Positions 54,253 through 63,809 of a stretch of 64,000 bases of DNA are shown here, piece after piece. Under the pieces are notes generated by a model. The model saw only the letters and a program-made list of their open reading frames with translations. It was not told the origin of the DNA and ran no database searches. This DNA comes from Pararobbsia alpina_A (lineage in GTDB: Bacteria; Pseudomonadota; Gammaproteobacteria; Burkholderiales; Burkholderiaceae). Position numbers and translations under genes: made by a program. The stretch is from the NCBI RefSeq assembly GCF_965118125.1, contig NZ_OZ221287.1:3596001-3660000 (forward strand), read 5' to 3'. Numbering within the stretch: position 1 is the stretch's first letter; each line of letters opens with the position of its first letter.

Positions 54253-54664
54253 TTCACGTCGGCTGCGGATGCAGCGATCCGGTGTGTTGAAACAGGATCG
54301 CGGTCGTCGACGGTTCCTCAACGATCACTGTTGACGACTCGCCATTCGTTCGAGGCGCTTCGATCGCTCGAGCTCAACATGGCGCTCGACAAACGCAGCA
54401 CGATCGATCGCATTTGGGCCGTCCGGCCATCACGAACACCAGGTTGTGTCCGTCGAATGACGCCTTGTCCGTGCATTCGGCGGCGGCGAAAAAACTTCTG
54501 CGCGTCGTGTCAACAAAACATAAAAGGCGTCGTTAACAAATTCATGGCTGCACCGCTCCCGCTCCGTGTGCCCGCCGCGCAACACACGTGCTGGCAAACC
54601 CGGGGGTCGCTGTGACAAGCCCACGCGCAAGCGGATAATTGACGCCACGATTGGGGAGAAGACC
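54253..54664. other. Gap without a supportable gene
   Basis: About 410 bases between the tRNA terminator and a small gene; frames on both strands lack family features. Confidence 0.45.
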
Positions 54665-54811
54665 ATGGATGCGAAGCCCACGAAGATCCCGGCGCCCGAC
54701 AAGGTCGCCTGCCCGGATCCGGAGCCATCCAACGTAGAATTTCTGGCAGACCTGCCTGAGCATGTACGCGCTTTTTTCGAAGAACGTCAGGCTCGCATGA
54801 AGCCAAACTGA
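54665..54811 (+). CDS. Small conserved-looking hypothetical protein
   Basis: A 48-residue protein, ATG preceded by GGGGAGAAG. Composition is ordinary for this genus (KIPAPDKVACPDPEPSNVEF, LPEHVRAFFEERQARM), with a helix in the second half. No function is known to me. Confidence 0.55.
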   Translation: MDAKPTKIPAPDKVACPDPEPSNVEFLADLPEHVRAFFEERQARMKPN

Positions 54812-55081
54812 GCGTGACGAGCGCCAGGTAGGACTCGTCTCAAGCTCGTACGGGGGGCCGCTACGCGGACTCCCTTTGTTTGTTGCACCCATCATCGGAG
54901 CGGTCCGGCACCGCTCGTCACAGCCTGATCCCCCCCTGTACAGTCGACGCGCGCCATTCGCCGGTACTATCCCGTTTTCGAACGCCGACTCGGTCGTGAC
55001 GGAACTCTTCGTTCCACACGACGTCGGACCGAAAATCGCGTCGCACACCACGTCCTCTCACCCGCCATCGTCTTCAGCGCA

Positions 55082-55684
55082 ATGAACAACCGCATTCGCC
55101 GAATTGCCTTCGTCGCAAGCCAGATCGCCCTGACCCTGTCTGCCGTCTGTAGCGCGCCACCCGCTCACGCCGCCGGCGAAACGACCGCCCTCACGAACGT
55201 GATTGCCCTCGTCGCCGAACGCCTGTCGCTCGCGACACCGGTCGCGCAGTACAAGTGGCTGAACAGCAAACCCATCACCGATGTGCCACGCGAAAAGCAA
55301 GTGCTCGCTGACGTCGTTGGACATGCGACCACGCAGGGAGTGGATCCGGCGTTCGCCCGAGCGTTCTTCGCCGATCAAATCGAAGCAAGCAAAATGGTCC
55401 AGCAGCAGCTCTTCGATCAATGGCACGCGAGTGGCGCGCCGAAAAAGCCCGCTCCCGACCTGGCGACGGATGTCCGCCCGAAGCTGGATCACCTCGACGC
55501 CACCTTGATTCAGGCTCTTGCGCGGGTTACCCCGGTGCGCAACGCTCCCGATTGCCCCAGCCAGCTTGCCGAAAGCCTCGCGAACTGGAAACAACTGACT
55601 AAATTCGACTCCTCGGAAGCGGATGCATTGATGCGTGCACTCAGCCACGTGTGCGAAGCAGGCGGTGTCGCCGTCCAGGGATAG
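55082..55684 (+). CDS. Periplasmic chorismate mutase, AroQ gamma type
   Basis: A 200-residue secreted chorismate mutase that would convert chorismate to prephenate outside the cytoplasm. A Sec signal (VASQIALTLSAVCSAPPAHA) is followed by the helical fold of the exported AroQ-gamma class: LVAERLSLATPVAQYKWLNS, DVPREKQVLADVVGHA and DPAFARAFFADQIEASKMVQ. Active-site Arg and Lys positions are plausible (ERLSL, KWLNS). It ends with a disulphide-capable Cys pair (PDCPSQL and SHVCEAGG). Single gene, ended by a shared terminator with cspA. Confidence 0.9.
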   Translation: MNNRIRRIAFVASQIALTLSAVCSAPPAHAAGETTALTNVIALVAERLSLATPVAQYKWLNSKPITDVPREKQVLADVVGHATTQGVDPAFARAFFADQIEASKMVQQQLFDQWHASGAPKKPAPDLATDVRPKLDHLDATLIQALARVTPVRNAPDCPSQLAESLANWKQLTKFDSSEADALMRALSHVCEAGGVAVQG

Positions 55685-55750
55685 CGATCACGCGTACGAT
55701 TCGTGAGAGCTGAGATTAAGCGTCTCCCGTCACGAATCACTTATCCAAAT

Positions 55751-55782
55751 AAAAACCCCACCGATTCGCGGTGGGGTTTTTT
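55751..55782. terminator. Bidirectional terminator between aroQ-type gene and cspA
   Basis: CCCCACCG and CGGTGGGG around ATTCG, with A-run before and T-run after. It lies between convergent genes and serves both. Confidence 0.95.
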
Positions 55783-55813
55783 ATTGCAGCCGGATGCTCT
55801 GATGGCATGCGGC

Positions 55814-56017
55814 TCAGATCGGGCGGATATTTGCCGCTTGCTTACCCTTCGGGCCGGTTTTCACCTCAAAGGAAACACGTTGATTTTCCTTGAGTGATTT
55901 AAAACCTTCAACCTTGACTTCGGAGAAATGCGCGAACAGATCTTCGCCGCCACCGTCCGCTGCAATGAAACCAAAGCCCTTCGCATCGTTAAACCACTTG
56001 ACTACACCCGTTTCCAT
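55814..56017 (-). CDS. Cold-shock protein, CspA family
   Basis: A 67-residue cold-shock domain protein with both RNA-binding motifs, KGFGFI (RNP1) and DLFAHF (RNP2, normally VFVHF). The start VVKWFNDAKGFGFIAADGGG is canonical. It acts as a single-stranded RNA chaperone. The start at 56017 is preceded by GGGATGGA. A longer upstream frame is not used; the long 5' leader of csp genes, which can fold with temperature, probably lies at 56,018-56,200. Confidence 0.96.
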   Translation of the reverse strand: METGVVKWFNDAKGFGFIAADGGGEDLFAHFSEVKVEGFKSLKENQRVSFEVKTGPKGKQAANIRPI

Positions 56018-56368
56018 ATTCCATCCCGAATAGTTGATGTATACAAAGTCGACACACTTGCTCATCGACTGAGCGGGCGCCCGATTTAATCGAGGCACAG
56101 CCCACACCGACTTTATAAATAGGCGCGAAATTTGAGTCAAGTCTTTTTCGGATACCCGAGTATCTGCCTTTCGGCCGTAGTCGCGGGTCGCAAACGTTAG
56201 CGCGACAAAACATCAGCGCTCGTCATTCATTTTGGTATGCCATGGGTGTCGGTAAAGATAACCCGATAATACATAACCGGTATGCATGTCTAGGTGTTAA
56301 CGCCTCTTGCTGTGACTCATGGACAAAATAACATCGATCATGACCACCACGTTTTCTGGAGCAATTCG

Positions 56369-56590
56369 ATGTTCGATTTCATCAAACGTGCGGTCGGCCT
56401 GTCGAGCAAACATCGCTCGCGACTGACACGCGCGAAACCCGCGCTCGCGATGCCAACAGGCGTCGCGCTTGACCTATCCTGCTGGCACGGCGATCACTGG
56501 GCCAATCTTCTGAGTTCGCCGATGGATGCACGTCACTACGTGCTCGAAGACTGGGGCGTGACTGATTTCAGCCCGAAGAACGGTGTATAA
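56369..56590 (+). CDS. Small hypothetical protein
   Basis: A 73-residue protein; GGAG lies eight bases before the ATG. It contains LSCWHGDHWANLLSSPMDAR and ends VLEDWGVTDFSPKNGV. No family recognised, no membrane segment. Confidence 0.5.
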   Translation: MFDFIKRAVGLSSKHRSRLTRAKPALAMPTGVALDLSCWHGDHWANLLSSPMDARHYVLEDWGVTDFSPKNGV

Positions 56591-57334
56591 CCTGCAAGCG
56601 TATGCGCATCGCGACTGATATATCGAATATCGGTTAGGAGCGGATTTTCGCGTGAGCGATTGCACCGAGCGGCGTGGTGCCGTGACGATGCGTGGCGTTC
56701 GTCGTGCGCTGGTATAAAACTGCTACAACACGGCTACAACAAAACGTCGACACACACGTCGCACACGTCGAATAGGAAAACCTCTCGACGTATCGGGGTC
56801 GCGCATCGGGCGACCTCGCGCACTCAAATCCGGCTCGTGACTTCCCCTGAGTACCGCCAAGGCATAAAAAAATTCGAAGGCATGGGATGCTCCCCTGCGC
56901 GCTCACCCGCCGCGCCGGCCGCGCCGTTGAAGAAAGACAATTCGACGGATGCAATGATTTTTTGCGACATCTGTCGTCTCGCGTTATTCAATGAATTCAA
57001 ATAGTGTTTTCGACTTTTAAAAATACCACTCACATGCAAGCGTGATTTTTTAACAACACCGCAAAATCAATGCTTATCCAATAATTATCTCCCCGTCCAT
57101 TGAGATCTATCTGCATCGCTCTTCAGCGTATCTCAGTTTCATAGTTCGACTTATTTAAAAAGGCTATTTAACTTTTAATCATGGCCGCCACTCCCCGTCG
57201 CCCTTAAGCTCGGCCCGGTCAAGAAATCGATCAGTGTTTTCGCTGACGTTCTTGCGACCGGGTGATCGCACGCGTTCGCCAGATACCGCGCATGCGATGC
57301 GCCACGGGACTTGATACGTAACGGAGTGGGAAAT
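56591..57334. other. Leader region of the porin gene
   Basis: About 740 bases without a gene, turning A+T-rich from 56,990 to 57,180. It should contain the porin promoter and a long leader; I see no clear regulatory RNA or operator. Confidence 0.5.
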
Positions 57335-58486
57335 ATGAAAAAGCAGCTTTTGTTGGCCGGTGTGACTGGCTTGTTCGCTGTCGCCGCACAGGCACAAAGC
57401 AGCGTGACGCTCTACGGTTTGATCGATGCGGGCCTGACCTATACGAGCAACGACGTGGCCAGCGGCGGCTCGACGTGGCGCGCGTCGAGCAACATGGCCT
57501 CGGGCAGCCGGTTTGGTCTGCGCGGTGCCGAAGATCTGGGAGGCGGACTCAAGGTCATCTTCACCCTGGAAGGCGGATTCGACGTCTATAGCGGCCGATC
57601 GACGCAAGGCAACAATAGCTTGTTCGGGCGGCAGGCGTTCGTCGGACTGGCCTCCGATCACTGGGGTACCGTGACGCTGGGTCGTCAGTACGACGCCATG
57701 GTCGACTACCTGAGCCCGCTGAGCCTGGCAAACATGGATGACCGCTCGGGCGGATTCATGTTTGCGCACCCGTTCGATGCCGACAACCTCGGCGGAACGT
57801 TCCGTCTCAACAACTCGTTCAAGTACACGAGCGCGAACTACGGCGGCTTCTCCTTCGGCGGCATGTATGCCGCGTCCAACGGTGGCAGCGGCCTGTCGGA
57901 CAACAACCGGGCTTATAGCCTCGGTATGAAGTACGACAACGGGCCACTTCGCCTGGCCGCGGCCTACACGGCGATCAACCAGCCCAATAGCACCACAAAC
58001 CCTGGCGGCGCCGTGTCGAGCGACTATGGCTTCCAGGCCGACAAGCAATCGACATTCGGCGCCGGCGGCAGCTACGCATTCGGCCCCGCCTCGGTCGGCT
58101 TCGTCTGGACCCAGACGCGTCTCGACGGCGCCACCGGCTTTGGCGGCACGATCGGCGTGATGCCGCAGATCGGCAGCAGCGACGCGAAGATCAATAACTA
58201 CGAGTTGAACGGCAAGTATGCAGTCACGCCTGCGTGGACGCTCAGCGGATCGTATGTGTTCAGCGATGTCCGGTTCACTCGCAATCGCGCCGACCAGCAT
58301 GGCAACTTCCAGCAGATCAATCTGATGTCGGATCTTTCGCTGTCCAAGCGCACTGACGTGTATCTCGGTGCGGCCTATCAAAACGCCAATGGTGATGCGA
58401 ACCGCGCGTACATCGTCGGTGCAAGCGGACCTGCCGATCAGGATTCGCAGGTGCTCGTGACGACCGGCCTGCGTCACCGCTTCTGA
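57335..58486 (+). CDS. OmpC-like general porin (Porin_4 family)
   Basis: A 383-residue outer-membrane porin. The signal peptide (LLLAGVTGLFAVAAQAQ) is followed by SSVTLYGLIDAGLTYTSN, the first strand of the Burkholderia porins, alternating strands with GRQAFVGLASDHWGTVTLGR, and the terminal TTGLRHRF ending in phenylalanine, required for assembly. It forms a 16-stranded trimeric channel for small hydrophilic solutes. ATG at 57335 with GGAG upstream; an earlier ATG is not used. Confidence 0.96.
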   Translation: MKKQLLLAGVTGLFAVAAQAQSSVTLYGLIDAGLTYTSNDVASGGSTWRASSNMASGSRFGLRGAEDLGGGLKVIFTLEGGFDVYSGRSTQGNNSLFGRQAFVGLASDHWGTVTLGRQYDAMVDYLSPLSLANMDDRSGGFMFAHPFDADNLGGTFRLNNSFKYTSANYGGFSFGGMYAASNGGSGLSDNNRAYSLGMKYDNGPLRLAAAYTAINQPNSTTNPGGAVSSDYGFQADKQSTFGAGGSYAFGPASVGFVWTQTRLDGATGFGGTIGVMPQIGSSDAKINNYELNGKYAVTPAWTLSGSYVFSDVRFTRNRADQHGNFQQINLMSDLSLSKRTDVYLGAAYQNANGDANRAYIVGASGPADQDSQVLVTTGLRHRF

Positions 58487-58505
58487 TATCGCTGACATCA
58501 GGCAG

Positions 58506-58537
58506 GGCGCCACGCAGTGTCGTGGCGCCTTTTTTTT
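58506..58537 (+). terminator. Terminator after the porin gene
   Basis: GGCGCCACG and CGTGGCGCC around CAGTGT, followed by eight T. Confidence 0.95.
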
Positions 58538-58629
58538 CGTCAGGTCCCTGGCCTGATGATCAAACACCAGCGGCGCGCGTCAACGCTCCGGGCAGTCGGG
58601 TCGTGGCAGGCGTCGCGAGGAACCCTCAT

Positions 58630-58941
58630 ATGAGTGATCTCACCGACCACGAATGGAATGCCGTCAGACATTTGTTTGAGGACACAGGTACACGCAGAGC
58701 GATCGGGAGGCCAAGCACCGATGCTCGCACCGTGCTCAACGCGATCCTCTGGATACAACGTTCGGGCGAACGCTGGTTGTACTTGCCTACGCACTTTCCG
58801 CCGCAGCAGACGTGCTATTCGAAGTACCTGATATGGAAGAAGGACGGGCGGCTCAGCGAAGTCGCGCGGTTGCTGGGATCCGGCGCATGCCCATCGCGCG
58901 AGCAATCGGATCCGTCAGAGTCAGGCACATTCACCGCGTGA
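58630..58941 (+). CDS. Transposase-like helix-turn-helix protein (IS5/DUF4096 type), N-terminal part
   Basis: A 103-residue protein similar to the N-terminal helix-turn-helix domain of IS5-group transposases (LTDHEWNAVRHLFEDTG, TDARTVLNAILWIQRSGERW, PPQQTCYSKYLIWKKDG). The catalytic DDE part is missing and the tail is unrelated (SGACPSREQSD). Free-standing versions of this domain are common in the genus and may regulate. ATG at 58630; no strong ribosome binding site. The 300 bases that follow hold nothing else I can support. Confidence 0.7.
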   Translation: MSDLTDHEWNAVRHLFEDTGTRRAIGRPSTDARTVLNAILWIQRSGERWLYLPTHFPPQQTCYSKYLIWKKDGRLSEVARLLGSGACPSREQSDPSESGTFTA

Positions 58942-59245
58942 CTTCGCGTTGCGCGAGTCGCGACATTGAGCGGCGCGCTCCATCGGAGCGTCGCGCCATC
59001 CAATCGTCCGGCCCTCACAGCGCGTTCAGCGCGTAACCACAGCCGTCACTGTTTCGCGAGACGCTGCGAACCGTGAGTGCGTTGAACCGGTGCGCACCAG
59101 GGCTTCAAGATTCGCCTCGTAGTCCTACCGAAATCCCGACGAACGTACCGACACCGCGGACACCTTGCGAACGCACCGCGATCCTGCGGCATCGAATGCA
59201 CTCGATGGCGTCCACGCATCCGAATGTGATTTTTGACGATGAAAT

Positions 59246-59282
59246 GAAAAAGGGGTCTTCCATTCGGAAGACCCCTTTTTTA
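59246..59282. terminator. Terminator behind tRNA-Arg
   Basis: AAAAAGGGGTCTTCC and GGAAGACCCCTTTTTT around ATTC. It ends the leftward tRNA-Arg transcript. Confidence 0.95.
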
Positions 59283-59291
59283 CAGCATAAG

Positions 59292-59368
59292 TGGTGCGGC
59301 TGGCAGGATTCGAACCCACGACCCCTTGGTTCGTAGCCAAGTACTCTATCCAACTGAGCTACAGCCGC
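59292..59368 (-). tRNA. tRNA-Arg(ACG)
   Basis: On the reverse strand: acceptor GCGGCTG pairing with CAGCCGC, discriminator A and encoded CCA; D arm AGCTCAGTTGGATAGAGT; anticodon stem CTTGG/CCAAG with loop CTACGAA (ACG, read as ICG); T loop GTTCGAATC. Confidence 0.97.
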
Positions 59369-59486
59369 ACATCAGAAGCGAGATTATAGCGAGGACTTCG
59401 GCGTTTGCAAAGCGTTTTGTTAAACTCTTTGCCTATACACTATGCTTCGTGTCCACGCGCTTTCTCGCGCAGCCCGCATTTTCACC

Positions 59487-60065
59487 ATGAACAAGGCTTT
59501 TGTCAAAGAATCTTCATCTTCCGATGGTGACGACGATGATCTCGACGCCGCCGCTCCCGCAATCCCTGCGGGTGCGAAGAACTACATCACACCCGCAGGC
59601 TACAAGCGACTCAAAGATGAGCTGCTGAGTCTCATCGATGTTGAACGTCCTGAAGTCGTGAGGCTCGTATCGTGGGCCGCTTCGAACGGTGACCGCTCCG
59701 AGAACGGTGACTATATCTATGGGAAGCGCCGACTTCGCGAAATCGATCGACGCATCCGCTTTCTCACGAAGCGCCTCGACATTGCCGAGGTCGTCGACGC
59801 AAGCAAACAGGAGAATCGCGACCAGGTGTTTTTTGGCGCGACGATCGACTATGCGACCAAGGATGGCACCGAGCACCAGATCATGATCGTCGGGATCGAT
59901 GAAGTCGATCTCGAACACAATCGAGTCAGCTGGATTTCACCGATCGCTCGCGCGCTAGTGAAGTCGCGCATTGGCGATGTCGTGCCGTTGCAGACACCCG
60001 CTGGTGTTGAGCAGATCGAAATTCTGGATGTCATCTATCCCGACGCGGACGGGACGATTCACTGA
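59487..60065 (+). CDS. greB: Transcription elongation factor GreB
   Basis: A 192-residue Gre factor with an N-terminal acidic extension (SSSSDGDDDDLDAAAP) before the coiled coil. The coiled-coil tip carries the acidic pair in SENGDYIYGKRRLREIDRRI, which reaches the polymerase active site and triggers cleavage of back-tracked RNA. The C-terminal domain ends PLQTPAGVEQIEILDVIYPD, as in GreB. Start at 59487; an earlier ATG at 59442 lacks a site. Confidence 0.95.
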   Translation: MNKAFVKESSSSDGDDDDLDAAAPAIPAGAKNYITPAGYKRLKDELLSLIDVERPEVVRLVSWAASNGDRSENGDYIYGKRRLREIDRRIRFLTKRLDIAEVVDASKQENRDQVFFGATIDYATKDGTEHQIMIVGIDEVDLEHNRVSWISPIARALVKSRIGDVVPLQTPAGVEQIEILDVIYPDADGTIH

Positions 60066-60228
60066 GCGCGCACATTAACCCAGGCTGAGTGGCGTCTCAC
60101 CGATGCGCATCACGCGGCACTCGGGTAACGCTCGGTCAATCCTCAGGGAGTGCTCACGCACCACTCAGGCACGCGTACGCATCGTTCAGGCTGCGACCAC
60201 CCATCAACGCCGGCACCCGCCAGCGTGA

Positions 60229-62613
60229 TCAGTAGTCCGCCCGCTCGCGGTCGATACGAATGCCGCCGTCATGCCGACCCGGCGGCTCTTCGCTTGGCCG
60301 TTCGCGCGAAATCCGCACGACGTCCGGGTTCGCGCGCGTGCGTCGCATCACATTCGCGAGATGCACACGGTCGCTGACCTGAATGATGAAGCGCAGCTCG
60401 GTGATTTCCTGCGCGATGTTCTCGTCCATAGCGACGTGAACGATATTCGCATCAGCAGATGTGATATCGCCAGCGACGCGGGCGAACACACCCTTCGCAC
60501 TCTTGACGAGCACCTTCACGCCGACGTCGAACAAACGCCCGGGTTGCGGCGCCCATGCGACGTCGATCCAGCGTTCCGGATCCCGACGGTGAATGCGTTG
60601 CGCAACGCGGCAATCGGCCGTGTGAATCGCCATGCCGAGGCCAATACCAATGTAGCCCATGATCGCGTCACCAGGAATCGGGCGGCAGCACGGCGACAAC
60701 TGCACCGACATCCCTTCCGTGCCCGTGATCACGACCGCCGCGCCACCCGCACCCGATGCGTGGTGCGTCGAGGTACCCGCGTTGGACAGCGCGTCCTCAT
60801 CATCTTCTTCGCGACCACTCATCAGCACTTCGAGACGCTTCGCCATGACGGCGGCGACGTCGCGGCCCAGGCCGATATCGGCGAACAGCTCCTGACGATT
60901 GCGGTTGCCCGTCCAGAGCGACAGCTTTTCCCAGACTTCCGGCGTGACGTCGGACAACGACAGTCGATATGCTTTGAGGGCCTGATCGACAAGACGCTCG
61001 CCGAGCTGAACCGACTCGTTGAACCGCATCGTCTTCAGATAGTGACGAATCGCTGCGCGCGCCTTGCCCGTTCGGACAAACCCGAGCCACGCCGGATTCG
61101 GCTTCGAATACGGCGCGGTAATCACTTCGACGATGTCGCCGCTCTTGAGCTCCGTACGCAACGGCAAAAGCTCGTTATTAATCTTGACCGCGACGCACTG
61201 GTTGCCGAGATCGCTGTGCACGCCATAAGCGAAGTCGAGTGCCGTGGCACCGCGCGGCAGCGCCATGATCTTCGACTTTGGCGTAAACACGTAGACCGCA
61301 TCGGGGAACAGATCGATCTTGACCTGCTCGAGGAACTCGGTCGAGTCCCCGGCTTCCGACTGGATATCGAGCAGCGAGCTCAACCACTGATGCGCACGCT
61401 TCTGGACATCGTTGAGATCGGCACTGCCGTTCTTGTAGAGCCAGTGCGCGGCGACGCCCGACTCGGCGATCTCGTGCATCTTGCGCGTGCGAATCTGAAA
61501 CTCGATCGGCGTGCCAAACGGGCCGACGAGCGTGGTGTGCAACGACTGATAGCCGTTCACCTTCGGAATCGCGATGTAGTCCTTGAATTTGCCCGGCACG
61601 GGCTTATACAGCGAGTGCAGCGCGCCGACGCACATATAGCACTCGAGCGGCTGCTCGACGACGACGCGAAAACCGTAGACGTCGAGCACCTGCGAGAACG
61701 ACAACTGCTTGTCGCGCATCTTTTGATAGATGCTGAAAATCGTCTTCTCACGGCCGGTCACGTCGGCCTGAATCTTGGCTTCGGACAACGAACGCTGAAC
61801 GGCTTCGAGAATCTTGCCGACGACCTCGCGCCGATTGCCGCGTGCGGCTTTGACGGCCTTTTCGAGCGTGGCGTACCGGCGCGGGTTGAAATTCGCGAAG
61901 CTGAGGTCCTGAAGCTCACGAAACGTGTTGTTCAGCCCCAGGCGGTGCGCGATCGGCGCATAAATATCGAGTGTCTCGCGCGCGACGCGGCGTCGCTTTT
62001 CGGTCGGCACCGCACCGAGGGTGCGCATATTGTGCAGACGATCGGCGAGCTTGACGAGAATCACGCGTACATCGCGCGCCATCGCGAGCAGCATCTTGCG
62101 GAAATTCTCCGCCTGCGCTTCCTCGCGATTCCGGAATTCCATCTTGTCGAGCTTCGACAAGCCGTCGACAAGTTCGGCGACCTTGGGACCAAAACGCTCG
62201 GCGAGTTCGGTCTTGGTAACGCCCTGGTCTTCCATCACGTCGTGCAACAGCGCGGCCATGATCGACTGGGCATCGAGCTTCCAGTCGGCACAGATCTCCG
62301 CAACGGCAACGGGGTGCGTGATGTACGGTTCGCCGCTCTGGCGATATTGCCCGAGGTGCGCTTCGTCGCTGAAATGGAAAGCCGCTTTGACTTCCTTCAG
62401 CTCGTTTTTCTTGAGATAGGCCGACAGTGCAGTCGTCAGTTTCGCGATCGAAACGACTTCATGCTTGCGCGGCTGCTCGGGCGTGGCGGTCGGTCCGAAC
62501 AAATGCCGGAACGACTGCTCGAGCACGGCGTCGATATATTTGCGTGCGGACGCAGCCTTCGACGTCGCAGGCGTATCGACAGACAAAGAGGCGGATGAGG
62601 AATCGGAACTCAT
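60229..62613 (-). CDS. spoT: Bifunctional (p)ppGpp synthase/hydrolase SpoT
   Basis: A 794-residue RelA/SpoT homologue that makes and degrades the alarmone (p)ppGpp. HD hydrolase domain (AALLHDVMEDQGVTKTELAE), synthetase domain (NGYQSLHTTLVGPFGTPIEF), TGS (YVFTPKSKIMALPRGATALD) and a C-terminal ACT domain are in order. Start at 62613 after GGGAGG. It is the last gene of a leftward yicC-gmk-rpoZ-spoT operon, the standard arrangement in this class. The long antisense frame inside it is a shadow. Confidence 0.97.
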   Translation of the reverse strand: MSSDSSSASLSVDTPATSKAASARKYIDAVLEQSFRHLFGPTATPEQPRKHEVVSIAKLTTALSAYLKKNELKEVKAAFHFSDEAHLGQYRQSGEPYITHPVAVAEICADWKLDAQSIMAALLHDVMEDQGVTKTELAERFGPKVAELVDGLSKLDKMEFRNREEAQAENFRKMLLAMARDVRVILVKLADRLHNMRTLGAVPTEKRRRVARETLDIYAPIAHRLGLNNTFRELQDLSFANFNPRRYATLEKAVKAARGNRREVVGKILEAVQRSLSEAKIQADVTGREKTIFSIYQKMRDKQLSFSQVLDVYGFRVVVEQPLECYMCVGALHSLYKPVPGKFKDYIAIPKVNGYQSLHTTLVGPFGTPIEFQIRTRKMHEIAESGVAAHWLYKNGSADLNDVQKRAHQWLSSLLDIQSEAGDSTEFLEQVKIDLFPDAVYVFTPKSKIMALPRGATALDFAYGVHSDLGNQCVAVKINNELLPLRTELKSGDIVEVITAPYSKPNPAWLGFVRTGKARAAIRHYLKTMRFNESVQLGERLVDQALKAYRLSLSDVTPEVWEKLSLWTGNRNRQELFADIGLGRDVAAVMAKRLEVLMSGREEDDEDALSNAGTSTHHASGAGGAAVVITGTEGMSVQLSPCCRPIPGDAIMGYIGIGLGMAIHTADCRVAQRIHRRDPERWIDVAWAPQPGRLFDVGVKVLVKSAKGVFARVAGDITSADANIVHVAMDENIAQEITELRFIIQVSDRVHLANVMRRTRANPDVVRISRERPSEEPPGRHDGGIRIDRERADY

Positions 62614-62703
62614 GCTCGCCTCCCTGTTAAGTATGTCAAATGCTCAGCGCTCACAAGGAGTGGGACCCGGAGCGCCTCCTGATAGTCCAGCGATTCCGGT
62701 CGG

Positions 62704-62907
62704 TCAGACCGGGACCTTCTTCAACATCTCGACGCCAACCTTGCCTTCAGCGATTTCGCGCAGCGCGACGACGGTCGGCTTGTCGCGGCTTTCGACCTTG
62801 GGCGTGTGACCCTGCGCGAGCTGGCGCGCACGATACGTTGCCGCCAGTGCGAGTTCAAAACGATTGGGGATCTGCTTCAGGCAGTCCTCGACGGTGATGC
62901 GTGCCAT
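62704..62907 (-). CDS. rpoZ: RNA polymerase omega subunit
   Basis: A 67-residue omega subunit, with ARITVEDCLKQIPNRFELAL and ATYRARQLAQGHTPKVESRD. It helps fold the beta' subunit and takes part in (p)ppGpp binding, which makes the position beside spoT meaningful. Confidence 0.97.
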   Translation of the reverse strand: MARITVEDCLKQIPNRFELALAATYRARQLAQGHTPKVESRDKPTVVALREIAEGKVGVEMLKKVPV

Positions 62908-63074
62908 GGTGGTGTGTTCCTTCCTTATATGCTGCGTATTCTACATGAAGCGCCGAAACGTCCGTGGGACGCGAATCGATTGCACAACGCCTTCCGTTGG
63001 GGCTTTTGCAACACTCGCGCGCGACTCCCCGGCGACGCTCTGTCGGCGTATCCGCGTGCGCCGTTTGAAATGCC

Positions 63075-63803
63075 TTACGCTTGCGGCAAATGAATGCCGA
63101 GCTGCGTGAACAATTCGGTGTGCCGCGCGTATTGCGACGCACACCGGAGGCGTGTCGCGGCAACGATGCACTGCAACTCCGCCAGCGCATGCGGGAACGA
63201 CTCGTTGATCACGACATACTCGAAATCCGGCGCGTGGGCGATCTCGCTACCTGCCGCAAGCAGGCGTCGCACGATCACGTTGGCCGCATCCTGACCGCGC
63301 TTGCGCAAGCGGTCTTCGAGGACTTCGAGCGACGGCGGCAGAATGAAAATGCCCACCGCATTGCTGAACTGCTTGCGCACCTGCAGCGCGCCTTGCCAGT
63401 CGATCTCGAGCAGCACGTCGCGGCCATTGCGCATTTGCTCTTCGATCCACACACGCGAGGTGGCGTAGAAGTTGCCATGCACTTCGGCGCTTTCGAGAAA
63501 CTCGCCCTGACGACGACGCTCGGCGAATTCTTCCTTGGTGCAGAACAGATACTCGCGCCCGTGCTTTTCATTGGGTCGCGGCGGACGCGTCGTGTACGAG
63601 ATCGACAGGCGAATCGCCGAATCCTGCTCGAGCAGCGCGTTCACGAGCGTCGACTTGCCCGCACCCGAGGGCGCGACAACCATAAACAGATTCCCCGGAT
63701 ACACCCCCGTGTATTCGGTGGGGTTTGCGGTCTTTGCGACCGATTCGGCGGCACGCTGCTCCGCTTGTACCGCGCGTGCGTCGCGCGGAATCTTGTCACT
63801 CAT
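63075..63803 (-). CDS. gmk: Guanylate kinase
   Basis: A 242-residue kinase that phosphorylates GMP to GDP. The P-loop is VVAPSGAGKSTLVNAL, followed by the guanylate-binding region SISYTTRPPRPNEKHGREYL and EIDWQGALQVRKQF. The N-terminal 35 residues are an extension common in this genus. Second gene of the operon with yicC upstream and rpoZ downstream. Confidence 0.97.
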   Translation of the reverse strand: MSDKIPRDARAVQAEQRAAESVAKTANPTEYTGVYPGNLFMVVAPSGAGKSTLVNALLEQDSAIRLSISYTTRPPRPNEKHGREYLFCTKEEFAERRRQGEFLESAEVHGNFYATSRVWIEEQMRNGRDVLLEIDWQGALQVRKQFSNAVGIFILPPSLEVLEDRLRKRGQDAANVIVRRLLAAGSEIAHAPDFEYVVINESFPHALAELQCIVAATRLRCASQYARHTELFTQLGIHLPQA

Positions 63804-63809
63804 TGTTCT

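Noticed and set aside
57179..58567. A 462-codon frame antisense to the porin
   Set aside because: Shadow of the porin gene, with no family features.
60271..62598. A 775-codon open frame antisense to spoT
   Set aside because: High-GC codon use opens the opposite strand; spoT has complete domains and a ribosome binding site, the antisense frame has neither.
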